A DNA stretch of 64,000 nucleotides from Streptomyces sp. NBC_01298 (GTDB lineage Bacteria > Actinomycetota > Actinomycetes > Streptomycetales > Streptomycetaceae). The notes beneath the pieces were generated by a model. The model had not been told where the DNA came from. It made no database searches and saw nothing but the letters and a program-made list of their open reading frames with translations. Shown piece by piece: positions 17,738 through 26,295 of the stretch (positions are counted from its first letter, which is position 1; each line of letters begins with the position of its first letter). The position numbers and the translations under genes were made by a program. Location: contig NZ_CP108414.1 in the NCBI RefSeq assembly GCF_035978755.1, positions 6,572,001-6,636,000 on the forward strand, given 5' to 3'.

Positions 17738-18985
17738 GTGAGCGAGCAGACGCAACAGCAGACGCAGCAGGCGGAAGACACTCGGCGCGGCGTGGTGATC
17801 GTCGGCGCCGGGATGGCCGGGGTCCAGACCGCGGTCGCCCTCCGGGAACAGGGCTGGACCGGCCCCGTCATCCTGCTGGGAGCCGAACCCCACCAGCCCT
17901 ACGACCGGCCCCCGCTGTCCAAGGCGGTGCTCCTCGGCAAGGCGGAGGACTCGGCCTTCGACGTCGACTTCGAGGAGCTCGGCATCGAGCTCCGCCTGGG
18001 GGTCGAGGTCACCGGGCTGCGGGCCGCCGACCGGGAGGTGGACACCGAGGCGGGCCCGGTCCCGTACGAGGTCCTCGTGCTGGCGACCGGCGCCCTCCCG
18101 CTGACCCTGCCCGGCGCAGAGGGCGTCCCGGGGGTGCATCTGCTGCGCACCCTGGACGACGCGGCCCGGCTGCGGCCCGTCCTGGCGGCCGGCACCGCGG
18201 TGGTGGTGGTCGGGGCCGGGTGGATCGGCGCGGAGTTCGCCACCGCCGCCCGTGAGGCGGGCTGCGCGGTGACGGTGGTCGAGGCGGCCGACCGGGTACT
18301 GGCGGGCGCGCTGCCCGCCGAGGTCGCCGAGCCGATGGGGCGCTGGTACGCCCAGGCGGGCGCCGAGCTGCTGACCGGCGCGCGGGTGGCCTCCGTGGAG
18401 CCGGGCCGGGTCCTGCTGGCCGATGGGCGGGCGCTGCCGGCCGGGGCGGTGGTGGTGGGCATCGGCGCCCGCCCGGCCACCGGATGGCTGGCGGGATCCG
18501 GCGTGGAGCTCGGCGCGGACGGGGCGGTGGTCGCCGACGAGTGGCTGCGCAGCTCGGTGCCCGGGGTGTACGCGGTGGGGGACTGCGCCTCGTTCCCGTC
18601 GGGGCGCTACGGGTCGCGGCTGCTGGTCCACCACTGGGACAACGCGCTCCAGGGGCCCCGGGTGGTCGCGGCGGACATCCTGGCCGGGGGCTCCGGGGAG
18701 CAGGTCTACGACCCGGTTCCGTACTTCTGGTCGGAGCAGTTCGGCCGCTTCGTGCAGTACGCGGGACACCACGGCTCGGCGGACGCGATGGTCTGGCGCG
18801 GTGACCCGGCGGACGACACCTGGTCGGTGTGCTGGCTGCGGGAGGGCCGGCTGGCCGCGGTCCTCGCGGTGGGCCGGCCGCGCGATCTGGCGCAGGGGCG
18901 CCGGCTCGTCGAGTCGGGCGTCCTGGTCGACCCGGCGAAGGTCGCGGACCCGGGGACCGCGCTGAAGTCGGCCCTCCTGGCCTGA
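17738..18985 (+). CDS. NAD(P)/FAD-dependent oxidoreductase (ferredoxin reductase-like)
   Basis: Flavoprotein pyridine-nucleotide-disulfide oxidoreductase of the type that reduces ferredoxins for P450s or dioxygenases. The 415 residues include the FAD motif VVIVGAGMAGVQTA, the rubredoxin/ferredoxin reductase block PYDRPPLSKAVL, the NAD motif VVVGAGWIGAEFA, the second FAD motif VYAVGDCASF and the C-terminal reductase domain. No redox Cys pair (CxxxxC) is seen, which argues against thioredoxin-reductase-like chemistry. The start is GTG 17738, set by the TAGGCT box seven bases upstream; an earlier in-frame GTG at 17648 is unlikely. A Gln/Thr-rich lead (EQTQQQTQQ) precedes the fold. No ferredoxin or P450 gene is adjacent, so its partner is unknown. 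It is divergent from the thi operon. Confidence 0.88.
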   Translation: MSEQTQQQTQQAEDTRRGVVIVGAGMAGVQTAVALREQGWTGPVILLGAEPHQPYDRPPLSKAVLLGKAEDSAFDVDFEELGIELRLGVEVTGLRAADREVDTEAGPVPYEVLVLATGALPLTLPGAEGVPGVHLLRTLDDAARLRPVLAAGTAVVVVGAGWIGAEFATAAREAGCAVTVVEAADRVLAGALPAEVAEPMGRWYAQAGAELLTGARVASVEPGRVLLADGRALPAGAVVVGIGARPATGWLAGSGVELGADGAVVADEWLRSSVPGVYAVGDCASFPSGRYGSRLLVHHWDNALQGPRVVAADILAGGSGEQVYDPVPYFWSEQFGRFVQYAGHHGSADAMVWRGDPADDTWSVCWLREGRLAAVLAVGRPRDLAQGRRLVESGVLVDPAKVADPGTALKSALLA

Positions 18986-19413
18986 CCGCCGGCCCGGCCC
19001 CGGGCGGAGTCGGGTCCGGCCCCGCCGGGGCCACCAGCCAGGGCGGGGCGCGGCCGGGGCCGGGCCCCGATCCCGGCCCTGCGGGCGAAGTCCCCTCCCC
19101 ACCCTTCGCCCGTTCCCCGGGCTCCGCCCGGACCCGTGCCGGGCTTTGCCCCGGAGCCTCGGGCTTCGCCCTGGGCCCGCTCCCCGGGCTCCGCGCTGGA
19201 CCCGTACCCCCGGGCTGTGGTCCAGGACCCCGGACCCGGCCTCGGCCCGGGGGGTCGGCTCGGGCCGAGGCCGAGGCCGAGGCCGGGGCCGGGGGCCCGG
19301 GGGCCGGTTTCCGGCCCGCGCGGGGACCCGTAGCCCGCCCAGTTTCCGGCCCCGGCCACGGGGCCCCCGCCCCGGACGGGGTCGCTCGGGTACCGGCGGG
19401 CAGTCCGAGATGG
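18986..19413. other. 428-base gene-free GC-rich gap
   Basis: No gene with family support. The sequence is extremely GC-rich with runs of GGGCCC-, GCCGAGGCC- and CCGGGCTCCGCCCGG-like words, and includes a fragment of the dispersed repeat (19091-19136). Short open frames here are compositional. Confidence 0.6.
19091..19136. repeat. dispersed repeat, left-half fragment (copy B)
   Basis: TCCCCTCCCCACCCTTCGCC (19091-19110) followed by CGTTCCCCGGGCTCCGCC matches the left half of the element at 31161-31287 with a few changes. The right arm is missing. Confidence 0.6.
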
Positions 19414-19426
19414 CAGGCTTGTGCTC

Positions 19427-19792
19427 GTGACCGAGATTGACGCAAAGATCGATGCCCTTGTTCCCGCCTGGCTGTACCTCCCCGACATCGCGGAGATGCT
19501 CGACATCGAAGTGACCAAGGTTCGCCAGCTGGTCAAGGAAGGGCAGCTGCTCGCGGTGCGCCGCGGCGAGAACCGCTCCCTCCAGGTCCCCGCGGCCTTC
19601 CTCGACGGGGACAAGATCGTCAAGGGGCTGGTCGGTCTGCTGACCGTGCTCCGTGACGACCGTTTCACCGACGCGGAGATCCTGGAGTGGCTCTTCACCG
19701 CCGACGAGACCCTGCCCGGCACCCCCGTGCAGGCACTGAGCGAGAATCGCGGCACGGAGGTGAAGCGCCGCGCTCAGGCGCTCGCCCTCTGA
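19427..19792 (+). CDS. Rv2175c family DNA-binding protein
   Basis: Small (121 aa) winged-helix protein of the Rv2175c family. It has an N-terminal helix-turn-helix, LYLPDIAEMLDIEVTKVRQL (about 18-37), KEGQLLAVRRGENRSLQVPAAF as the wing, and a helical C-terminal half. In Mycobacterium tuberculosis Rv2175c binds DNA weakly and is a substrate of the kinase PknL; a PASTA kinase lies 4.3 kb away here, so a similar link is possible but unproven. GTG 19427 is chosen because CAGGCT (19414-19419) ends seven bases upstream, a leaderless layout. A 13-bp terminator hairpin follows the stop. Confidence 0.85.
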   Translation: MTEIDAKIDALVPAWLYLPDIAEMLDIEVTKVRQLVKEGQLLAVRRGENRSLQVPAAFLDGDKIVKGLVGLLTVLRDDRFTDAEILEWLFTADETLPGTPVQALSENRGTEVKRRAQALAL

Positions 19793-19809
19793 CCTGAATC
19801 CGCCGTGCG

Positions 19810-19847
19810 CGCGGTGTGCGGGCCCCGTCCGGGTCCCGCACACCGCG
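19810..19847 (+). terminator. terminator hairpin after the Rv2175c-like gene
   Basis: Perfect 13-base arms CGCGGTGTGCGGG (19810-19822) and CCCGCACACCGCG (19835-19847) with a 12-base loop, 18 bases after the stop. Confidence 0.75.
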
Positions 19848-19893
19848 TACGTACGTCCGGACGTCCGCATGACACACCACCCCGGGGGTACCC

Positions 19894-20544
19894 ATGTCCG
19901 CCATCGCCGCCCAGCTGTCCGATGCCCGGCTCTACCTGTGCACGGACGCCCGCAAGCGGCAGGGCGACCTCCCCGAGTTCCTGGACGCCGTCCTCGCCGG
20001 TGGCGTGGACATCGTCCAGCTCCGCGACAAGGGCATGGAGGCCGGCGAGGAGCTGGAGCACCTCCAGGTCTTCGCCGAAGCGGCCCGCCGCCACGGCAAG
20101 CTGTTCGCCGTCAACGATCGGGCCGACGTCGCGCACGCCATCGGCTCGGACGTGCTGCACCTCGGCCAGGGCGACATCCCGGTGCCCGCCGCCCGCGCCA
20201 TCCTGGGCCGGGAGATTCTGATCGGCCGCTCCTGCCACTCCGAGGCGGAGGTCGACGCGGCCGCCGCCGAGCCCGGCGTGGACTACTTCTGCACCGGCCC
20301 CTGCTGGCCCACCCCCACCAAGCCCGGCCGGTTCGCCCCCGGCCTCGGCCTCGTCCGGCACGCGGCCTCCCTCGCCCAGGACCGGCCCTGGTTCGCCATC
20401 GGCGGGATCGACGCCGGGAACCTGGACGAGGTCCTGGACGCCGGCGCCTCCCGCGTCGTGGTCGTACGGGCCCTCACGGAGGCCTCCGACCCCGGCGCCG
20501 CCGCCGCCGACCTCGCCAAGCGGGTCCGCGCCCGGCTCGGCTAG
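19894..20544 (+). CDS. thiE: thiamine-phosphate synthase
   Basis: Couples hydroxymethylpyrimidine pyrophosphate with thiazole phosphate to give thiamine phosphate. The 216-residue TIM-barrel protein shows [71 protein letters not shown] and the phosphate-binding [11 protein letters not shown]. The ATG follows a GGGGGTACCC stretch. Only 46 bases separate it from the previous terminator and no THI-box sequence is present there, so unlike thiOSG it does not appear to be under a TPP riboswitch of its own. It consumes the product of ThiG encoded 4 kb away. Confidence 0.96.
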   Translation: MSAIAAQLSDARLYLCTDARKRQGDLPEFLDAVLAGGVDIVQLRDKGMEAGEELEHLQVFAEAARRHGKLFAVNDRADVAHAIGSDVLHLGQGDIPVPAARAILGREILIGRSCHSEAEVDAAAAEPGVDYFCTGPCWPTPTKPGRFAPGLGLVRHAASLAQDRPWFAIGGIDAGNLDEVLDAGASRVVVVRALTEASDPGAAAADLAKRVRARLG

Positions 20545-20687
20545 CAGTCCCCCCTAGGGCAGCGGCCGGCGGCGGCCGGCAGCGGCAGCCCCCCGTCCGG
20601 CCCCGGCCGCCCGCACTCGCGCCGCCCCGCCGTCTCATTTCCGCGTCCAATCCGTGGACAACGCTTCGATGGACACCGGACCGCGTC

Positions 20688-20693
20688 TAACCT
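20688..20693 (+). promoter_or_regulatory. candidate -10 box of a leaderless metF message
   Basis: TAACCT ends six bases before the metF ATG; TTCGAT 17 bases upstream is a weak -35 candidate. Confidence 0.45.
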
Positions 20694-20699
20694 CCCCGT

Positions 20700-21614
20700 A
20701 TGGCCCTTGGTACCTCTTCCACCTGGTCGGACCGTGCACACACGGTCCGCGACCTCATCGCGTCCGGGCGCTCGTACTCCTTCGAGTTCTGGGCCCCCAA
20801 GACGGAGAAGGGCGAGCGCAACCTCTGGAACGCGCTCCGCCGGGTCGAGGCGGTGGCCCCGAGCTTCGTCTCCGTCACCTACGGGGCCGGCGGCTCCACC
20901 CGGGGCGGCACCGTCCGGGCCACCGAGCAGATCGCCGCGGACACCACGCTGACCCCGGTCGCGCACCTCACCGCCGTGGACCACTCGATCGCCGAGCTGC
21001 GCAACGTCATCGGACAGTTCGCCGACGCGGGCATCCGGAACATGCTCGTCGTGCGCGGAGACCCGCCGGGCAACCCGATGGGCGAGTGGGTGCCGCACCC
21101 CGAGGGCGTGCACTACGCGGCGGACCTGGTCCGGCTGGTCAAGGAGTCCGGCGACTTCTGCGTCGGCGTCGCGGCCTTCCCCGAGATGCACCCGCGCTCC
21201 TCGGACTGGGACACGGACATCCGGCACTTCGTGGACAAGTGCCGCGCGGGCGCCGACTATGCGATCACACAGATGTTCTTCGATCCGGAGCACTACCTCC
21301 GGATGCGCGACAGCGTCGAGAAGGCGGGCTGCGAGACCCCGATCATCCCCGAGGTCATGCCTGTTGTGAACATCAAGCAGTTCGACCGGCTCCCGCAACT
21401 CACCAACGCAATCTTCCCCGCGGCCGTGAAAGAGCGCATGCTCGCGGTCAAGGACGACGCGGCCGCTGTACGCTCCATTGGCATCGAGTTCGCCACGGAG
21501 TTCTGCGCGCGGCTGCTGTCCGAGGGTGTCCCGGGGCTGCACTTCATCACGCTGAACAATTCCACGGCGACGCTGGAGATCTACGAGAACTTGGGCCTGC
21601 ACCAGCGGGCCTGA
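20700..21614 (+). CDS. metF: methylenetetrahydrofolate reductase
   Basis: FAD enzyme reducing 5,10-methylene- to 5-methyl-tetrahydrofolate, the methyl donor for methionine synthesis. The 304-residue TIM barrel has [18 protein letters not shown] at the N-terminus with the catalytic Glu of the SFEF block, [43 protein letters not shown] and the end block [21 protein letters not shown]. The ATG at 20700 has no Shine-Dalgarno; a -10-like TAACCT six bases upstream implies a leaderless message. No B12 or SAM riboswitch is visible in the 155-base gap upstream. Confidence 0.96.
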   Translation: MALGTSSTWSDRAHTVRDLIASGRSYSFEFWAPKTEKGERNLWNALRRVEAVAPSFVSVTYGAGGSTRGGTVRATEQIAADTTLTPVAHLTAVDHSIAELRNVIGQFADAGIRNMLVVRGDPPGNPMGEWVPHPEGVHYAADLVRLVKESGDFCVGVAAFPEMHPRSSDWDTDIRHFVDKCRAGADYAITQMFFDPEHYLRMRDSVEKAGCETPIIPEVMPVVNIKQFDRLPQLTNAIFPAAVKERMLAVKDDAAAVRSIGIEFATEFCARLLSEGVPGLHFITLNNSTATLEIYENLGLHQRA

Positions 21615-21663
21615 TCGGCCGGCCCCGTCCCCGCGCGGGCGGCCGTACCGAGAGGTGCCCCGC

Positions 21664-22581
21664 ATGGGAATGACGGTCCTCTACATCGCGTTCGGTTTCG
21701 TCGCGCTGTGGCTGCTTGCCGAGGTCCTGATGCAGTACAAGGCCCGGCTGCGCTGGCGCCTGCTCGCGTTCGCCGGGTTCGTCGGCGTGGTCGCCGGTGT
21801 CGTGCTGCCCTCGGTGCTCGTCATCGGGGCCGGCGCCGTCGCGTTCGCGATCGGCCAGACGCTGGTGACCCTCTCCTTCCGCAAGGGCTTCGTGTCCGGC
21901 TGGGCGCTGCGCCGGGGCAGGGCACCCGAGCCCGAGCTCCCGCAGAGCCGGCGCCGGCGGTCCGGGGGCGCACCGCGCCCGGAGCCGGCCCTCGAGGTCA
22001 CGGCCCTGGAGTACGGGCCCGACCCGGCCGGGGACGAGGACTACGCCGAGGAAGCGGACGAGGACTCCGGCGCGTTCAGCGGGGGCGCCGTGCGCGAACA
22101 GGTCCAGGGGTTCTACCCCGCGCAGCCGGCCGCCGGCGCGGCCGGTCCGTACGGGGCCCCCGGCGAGAGCGCCGCCTTCGCCTCCCCGTTCACCGGGTTC
22201 GCCCCGGCCGCCGAGCAGGACGCCCACCAGTACGCGGCGTACTACGACCCGCAGAGCCAGGGCGGCTACGACTACACCACCGGCTATCCGGCCCCGGGCG
22301 AGCAGCAGGTCTACGCCGCCTACTCGGATCCGTACATCGGCACCGGCGGAGCCGTCGCCCCGCAGCAGCCGTACGGCTACCCGGACCCGTACGGCGGCTA
22401 CGCCCCGGACCCGTACGCGGCCGGGCAGCAGGAGCAGTACTCCATGGACACCCCGCCCGGCGGGGTCTGGGTCCCGCAGCAGCGCGACGTGAACCAGCCC
22501 TACCCGGCGGAGGAGCCGCAGCAGCAGCCGTACCCGTATCCGTACCAGGGCACGGGCGAGTACGAGCAGTACCGCTACTAG
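21664..22581 (+). CDS. membrane protein with long Tyr/Pro/Gln-rich tail, function unknown
   Basis: A 305-residue protein with two or three hydrophobic helices in residues 1-75 (MGMTVLYIAFGFVALWLLAE; LLAFAGFVGVVAGVVLPSVL) and a long disordered region to the end. The tail is rich in Tyr, Pro, Gln and Gly with repeated PYGGY / DPYA / QQPY words and ends EQYRY. The ATG at 21664 follows GAGAGGTG. I do not recognise a family with known function; it looks like an actinobacterial envelope protein. It follows metF by 49 bases on the same strand and is convergent with the FAD oxidoreductase gene. Confidence 0.75.
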   Translation: MGMTVLYIAFGFVALWLLAEVLMQYKARLRWRLLAFAGFVGVVAGVVLPSVLVIGAGAVAFAIGQTLVTLSFRKGFVSGWALRRGRAPEPELPQSRRRRSGGAPRPEPALEVTALEYGPDPAGDEDYAEEADEDSGAFSGGAVREQVQGFYPAQPAAGAAGPYGAPGESAAFASPFTGFAPAAEQDAHQYAAYYDPQSQGGYDYTTGYPAPGEQQVYAAYSDPYIGTGGAVAPQQPYGYPDPYGGYAPDPYAAGQQEQYSMDTPPGGVWVPQQRDVNQPYPAEEPQQQPYPYPYQGTGEYEQYRY

Positions 22582-22612
22582 CCGCCGGGTCCCCGGCCGC
22601 CCGCCGGGCCGC

Positions 22613-24016
22613 CTAGCGGGAGCCGCGGAAGTCCGCGCCCTCCACGATCAGCCCGGCCACCAGGGCCCCCGTCATCCCGGCGTGCGCCAGTCCGCCGCCC
22701 GGGTGCGCCCAGCCGCCCGCCAGGTACAGCCCGGGCACCGCGGTGGTGTTCGCCGGGCGCAGCAGCCGGCCCCCGGCCCCGGCCAGCGCGGGCGCGGGCA
22801 CCCGGCCGCCCGCCGCACCCGTGGCCGCCTCGACGTCGGCCGGGGTGCGCAGCTCGTGCCACAGCAGCCGTCCGCGCAGTCCGGGGACGGCCCGCTCGGC
22901 CGCGGTCAGCAGGTCCTCGGCGGACGGAGCGGGCGCCGACCCCCCGGTCAGCACCGCGTGCACGGTGACCGCCTCGTGCTCCGCGTCCGGCCGGGTGGCG
23001 GGGTCGTCGGGCCGCAGCACGGTGACCGGGCCCACCAGCGTGCGGTGCGCGGCGTCGGCGTCCCGGGCCCCGCGCAGCGCGGCGAACAGGGTGTACCAGC
23101 GGGCGGGTTCCGCCGTCCGGGTGGACGCGGAGTCCGGGGCGAGCGGGATCCGCAGCCCGCCGGGGTCGGCGGCGCACACCACGTGGTCGGCCGCGACCTC
23201 GGTGCCGTCGGCCGTCACCAGCCCGGCCGCCCGGCCCTCCCGTACGAGGACCTCCCGCACCTCGGCGCCGAACTCGAAGGCGACCTTCCGCTCCAGGCAC
23301 CGCTCGTACACGGCGGTGGCCAGCTCGCGGACCCCGCCGCGCACGTACCAGCTGCCGAAGGTCTGCTCCATGTAGGGAAGCACCGCCGCCGAGGCGGGCG
23401 CGGTCGCGGGATCGACCCCGTACGCCCGGACGCGCGCGGTGAGCAGCTCGTCGAAGCCGCCGCCGCCGAGCTCGCGGGCGGCGACCTCGGCCAGGGTCGG
23501 CGGCCGGCGGCGCAGCAGTCCGCTCCCGCGCAGCGCGGGGTACGGGTCGCGGCCCAGGGCGGACGGGTCCTGCTTCAGCGGCTCCTCCAGGAGCGGCCGG
23601 CGGGTGGCGTCCCAGGCGTCCCGGGCACGACCCAGGACCGCGCTCCAGCGGTCCCCGGAGCCGGGTCCGAAGGCCGCGTCGACGGCGGCGGCGGCGCCGC
23701 CGTGCGAGCCGCCGGGGAAGGTGAGCGTACGGCCGTCCGGGAGGACGTAGCGGACGGCGGGGTCGATCTGGACCAGCTCCGCGCACTCCTCCAGGGGGCG
23801 CTTGCCGGTCTTGACGAACAGATCGCGGTAGACGGCGGGCAGGTGCACCAGCCCGGGGCCGGTGTCGAAGACGAAGCCGTCGCGGGCGTACCGGCCGACG
23901 GCTCCGCCGTAGGTCGCCCCGCGCTCGTACACCGTCACCTGATGTCCGGCCACGGCCAGCCGTGCCGCCGTAGCCATCGCGCCCATCCCGGCGCCGATCA
24001 CCGCAATTCGTGCCAT
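22613..24016 (-). CDS. phytoene-desaturase-like FAD oxidoreductase (CrtI/COG1233 family)
   Basis: Flavoprotein of the CrtI / carotenoid isomerase-like group. The 467-residue chain opens with the FAD motif RIAVIGAGMGAMATAARL, has VYERGATYGGAVGRY and FDTGPGLVHLP, a middle substrate-binding region, and the C-terminal FAD-closing motif GLYLAGGWAHPGGGLAHAGMTGA. These features give the fold, not the substrate. No crtB, crtE or other carotenoid gene lies nearby, so it may act on another polyene or lipid. The ATG at 24016 starts ten bases after the DUF4126 stop on the same strand, so the two are probably co-transcribed. Confidence 0.85.
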   Translation of the reverse strand: MARIAVIGAGMGAMATAARLAVAGHQVTVYERGATYGGAVGRYARDGFVFDTGPGLVHLPAVYRDLFVKTGKRPLEECAELVQIDPAVRYVLPDGRTLTFPGGSHGGAAAAVDAAFGPGSGDRWSAVLGRARDAWDATRRPLLEEPLKQDPSALGRDPYPALRGSGLLRRRPPTLAEVAARELGGGGFDELLTARVRAYGVDPATAPASAAVLPYMEQTFGSWYVRGGVRELATAVYERCLERKVAFEFGAEVREVLVREGRAAGLVTADGTEVAADHVVCAADPGGLRIPLAPDSASTRTAEPARWYTLFAALRGARDADAAHRTLVGPVTVLRPDDPATRPDAEHEAVTVHAVLTGGSAPAPSAEDLLTAAERAVPGLRGRLLWHELRTPADVEAATGAAGGRVPAPALAGAGGRLLRPANTTAVPGLYLAGGWAHPGGGLAHAGMTGALVAGLIVEGADFRGSR

Positions 24017-24026
24017 GCGGCTGAGC

Positions 24027-24641
24027 CTATCGAGCGACGCGCGCGACCTCGTCGGCGAGCCTCTTCTCCTCGCGGCGCTGGGCGCGGCGGCGCAGGTAGC
24101 GGCGGATCTTGGCCCAGAGGTAGATCAGCAGGGCGAGTCCGATGATCAGCAGGACGGCGCAGATGATCGCGGCGGCCTCCGGATTGAACATCGCGAAGGT
24201 GACGATGCCGCCCACCCCGAGATCCTCGGCGGTGCTCATCGCGACGTTGCTGAAGGGTTCGGGCGAGGTGTTGATCGCCATGCGGGTGCCGGCTTTGACG
24301 AAATGGCTGGCCAGGGCGGTGGTGCCGCCGACCGCTCCGGCGGTGATGTCGGAGAGGGAGCCGCTCTGTCCGGCCAGGAGTGCGCCGACCACCGCTCCGG
24401 ACAGCGGGCGGATCACGGTGTGCACGGTGTCCCAGAGGGAGTCCACGTACGGGATCTTGTCGGCGACGGCCTCGCAGAGGAAGAGGACGGCCGCGACGAT
24501 GAGCACGTCGGTGCGTTGCAGGGACGCGGGGACCTCGTCGGTCAGGCCGGTCCGGCCGAAGATGCCGAGCAGGAGGACCACGGCGTACGCGTTGATCCCA
24601 CTGGCCCAGCCGCTGGTGAAGACCAGGGGGAGCACACTCAT
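24027..24641 (-). CDS. DUF4126 integral membrane protein
   Basis: A 204-residue membrane protein with about five hydrophobic segments: VLPLVFTSGWASGINAYAVV at the N-terminus (the typical DUF4126 start), VLIVAAVLFLCEAVADKIP, a Gly-rich loop with IRPLSGAVVGALL, and a final pair near 155-180, then a basic Arg/Lys-rich tail. The function of the family is not known. It is probably transcribed with the downstream CrtI-like gene. The hairpin at 24724-24763 separates it from the DUF3040 gene upstream. Confidence 0.82.
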   Translation of the reverse strand: MSVLPLVFTSGWASGINAYAVVLLLGIFGRTGLTDEVPASLQRTDVLIVAAVLFLCEAVADKIPYVDSLWDTVHTVIRPLSGAVVGALLAGQSGSLSDITAGAVGGTTALASHFVKAGTRMAINTSPEPFSNVAMSTAEDLGVGGIVTFAMFNPEAAAIICAVLLIIGLALLIYLWAKIRRYLRRRAQRREEKRLADEVARVAR

Positions 24642-24723
24642 CTGATCATCATGTCCCAGAAGCCGTGATCCGGCGCGGAATCGGGGGACGAGCGGATTCA
24701 GGAGATGGGCGGCGCGGCAGAGC

Positions 24724-24763
24724 GGTGAGGGGACGGCCGCCTTCCGGCGGCCGTCCCCTCACC
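24724..24763 (-). terminator. strong terminator hairpin after the DUF3040 gene
   Basis: Perfect 18-base arms (24724-24741 and 24746-24763) around TTCC, 17 bases after the DUF3040 stop in the direction of transcription. It should insulate the DUF4126 gene. Confidence 0.8.
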
Positions 24764-24780
24764 CGAGTCTGTCAGTGGGG

Positions 24781-25182
24781 CTACTGCCCCTGTTCGTCAC
24801 GGCGGCGCTGCCACCGTTCCTCGATGCGGCCCATCATCGACCGACGCTGCCGGTTCTGCCCTTGGGGCGAACCGCCTGCACTGCCGGAGGCGGGTTGCTC
24901 ACCAGGCTTGGGTGCCTTGCGCCAACCGGTGACCACGAGCACCGTACAGCCCAGCATGACGAGGAATCCCACCACGCTGATCCACAGTACGTTCGGCACG
25001 ATCACACCGGTCATGAGGAGCGCGATACCCACCACGATGCCTGCGACTGCCTGGTAGACCCGTCGCCGGGTGTACGTGCGCAGTCCGCTTCCCTCAAGCG
25101 CTGTAGCGAATTTGGGATCTTCGGCGTACAGCGCTCGCTCCATCTGCTCGAGCATTCGCTGCTCGTGCTCCGAGAGCGGCAC
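24781..25182 (-). CDS. DUF3040 membrane protein
   Basis: Small (133 aa) actinobacterial membrane protein. The N-terminus PLSEHEQRMLEQMERALYAEDPKFATAL is the DUF3040 signature; two hydrophobic helices follow at about 48-90, then a basic Arg/Gln-rich tail. The start is GTG 25182, because GAGGAGG lies six bases upstream; the in-frame ATG at 25197 would overlap that ribosome site. Location near the division cluster is conserved in Streptomyces as far as I recall, which suggests an envelope role, but no function can be assigned from sequence. Confidence 0.85.
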   Translation of the reverse strand: MPLSEHEQRMLEQMERALYAEDPKFATALEGSGLRTYTRRRVYQAVAGIVVGIALLMTGVIVPNVLWISVVGFLVMLGCTVLVVTGWRKAPKPGEQPASGSAGGSPQGQNRQRRSMMGRIEERWQRRRDEQGQ

Positions 25183-25286
25183 GGGAGTCCTCCTCATCCG
25201 TCGGTCGCGGGGGGTAGCGACCAGGGGTCCCCTTCAGGATAGGCGGGGAATCGCCCCCGTGATACCCGCCCTCTACGCCACGTTCT

Positions 25287-25368
25287 AAAAAAACACTGCC
25301 CGTAAAAAGTACCGCTTGGGGAATGCTCAGCGCCGTCTTGAACGGCTCACTGAGGGCGTTATTCCCCA
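25287..25368 (-). ncRNA. candidate structured small RNA or leader with T-tracts
   Basis: On the reverse strand a nested hairpin is followed by T-rich tracts rare in this GC-rich DNA. Pairings: TGGGGAAT (25361-25368) with ATTCCCCA (25317-25324), CTCAG (25350-25354) with CTGAG (25326-25330), and GCCGT (25342-25346) with ACGGC (25332-25336) around a 5-base loop. T5 (25304-25308) and T7 (25287-25293) follow. It could be an sRNA end with intrinsic terminator, or part of the DUF3040 leader. No ORF explains it. Confidence 0.4.
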
Positions 25369-25467
25369 GAGGTCCGCTCGTCATGCCGGGCGCTGACCCC
25401 GATCATACGGGTCACGACGCCGGTTCGGAGGGTGAGTGGCGCACCGCGTGCCCCGAAGCTCCGCAGA

Positions 25468-26226
25468 TCAGGCGGGCTTCTCGCCGAGGACGTGCAGCTG
25501 CGTGGCGACCGCGTGGAACGCCGGGAGCTCGGCCGCGGCCTCCTCCAGCCGCAGCAGGGCCTCGACAGCGCCCGGCTCGGTGTCGACCAGGACGCCCGGG
25601 ACGAGGTCGGCGAAGATCCGGACCCCGTGCACCGCGCCCACGGTCAGACCCGCCTCGGAGACCAGCGCGGAAAGCTGCTCGGCGGTGAAGCGGCGCGGAA
25701 CCGGATCGCCCGCGCCCCAGCGGCCGGCCGGGTCGGTCAGGGCCGTACGGGCCTCCGTGAAGTGCCCGGCCAGGGCGCGGGCCAGGACGGCCCCGCCGAG
25801 TCCGGCGCCGAGCAGGCTGAGGATGCCGCCGGGGCGCAGGGCGGCCACCGCGTTGGCGACGCCCTCGGCCGGGTCGTCCACGTACTCCAGCACGCCGTGG
25901 CAGATCACCACGTCGTAGGAATCGCGCTCGACGACATCGAGCAGACCCTGGGCGTCGCCCTGCACCCCGCGGACCAGATCGGCCACGCCGGCCTCGGCGA
26001 CGCGTCGCTCCAGACCGAACAGCGCGTTGGGGCTGGGGTCCACCACGGTGACCCGGTGGCCGAGGTGGGCCACCGGCACGGCGAACTTGCCCGTACCGCC
26101 ACCCGTGTCCAGCACGTCCAGCACGTCCCGCCCGGTCGCCTTCACCCGGCGGTCGAGCGCCTCCTTGAGGACCTCCCACACCACGGCGGTGCGGAGGGAG
26201 GCGCGGGGGCGGGAAGTGTCCGACAC
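25468..26226 (-). CDS. class I SAM-dependent methyltransferase
   Basis: A 252-residue Rossmann methyltransferase. Motif I is VLDTGGGTGKFAVP (about 38-51), motif II acidic end VTVVDPSP, then VQGDAQ and motif IV-like YDVVICHGVLEYVDDP and ALRPGGILSLLG. The C-terminal half resembles CmoA/SmtA-type small-molecule or tRNA methyltransferases, but the acceptor is not readable. It is followed upstream on the same strand by the HEPN-domain gene (69-base gap). Confidence 0.88.
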   Translation of the reverse strand: MSDTSRPRASLRTAVVWEVLKEALDRRVKATGRDVLDVLDTGGGTGKFAVPVAHLGHRVTVVDPSPNALFGLERRVAEAGVADLVRGVQGDAQGLLDVVERDSYDVVICHGVLEYVDDPAEGVANAVAALRPGGILSLLGAGLGGAVLARALAGHFTEARTALTDPAGRWGAGDPVPRRFTAEQLSALVSEAGLTVGAVHGVRIFADLVPGVLVDTEPGAVEALLRLEEAAAELPAFHAVATQLHVLGEKPA

Positions 26227-26295
26227 GGCTGATGGCTCCTCGGCGCGTTGGTGAGTGGTCGCTGCCCACCCTATGGCCTCGCGCTGCCGGGCAGG

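Noticed and set aside
19848..19893. TPP riboswitch before thiE
   Set aside because: The 46-base gap lacks the CTGAGA and GAACCTGAT blocks present upstream of thiO.
22613..24016. Carotenoid cluster
   Set aside because: Only one CrtI-like gene and no phytoene synthase, GGPP synthase or cyclase.
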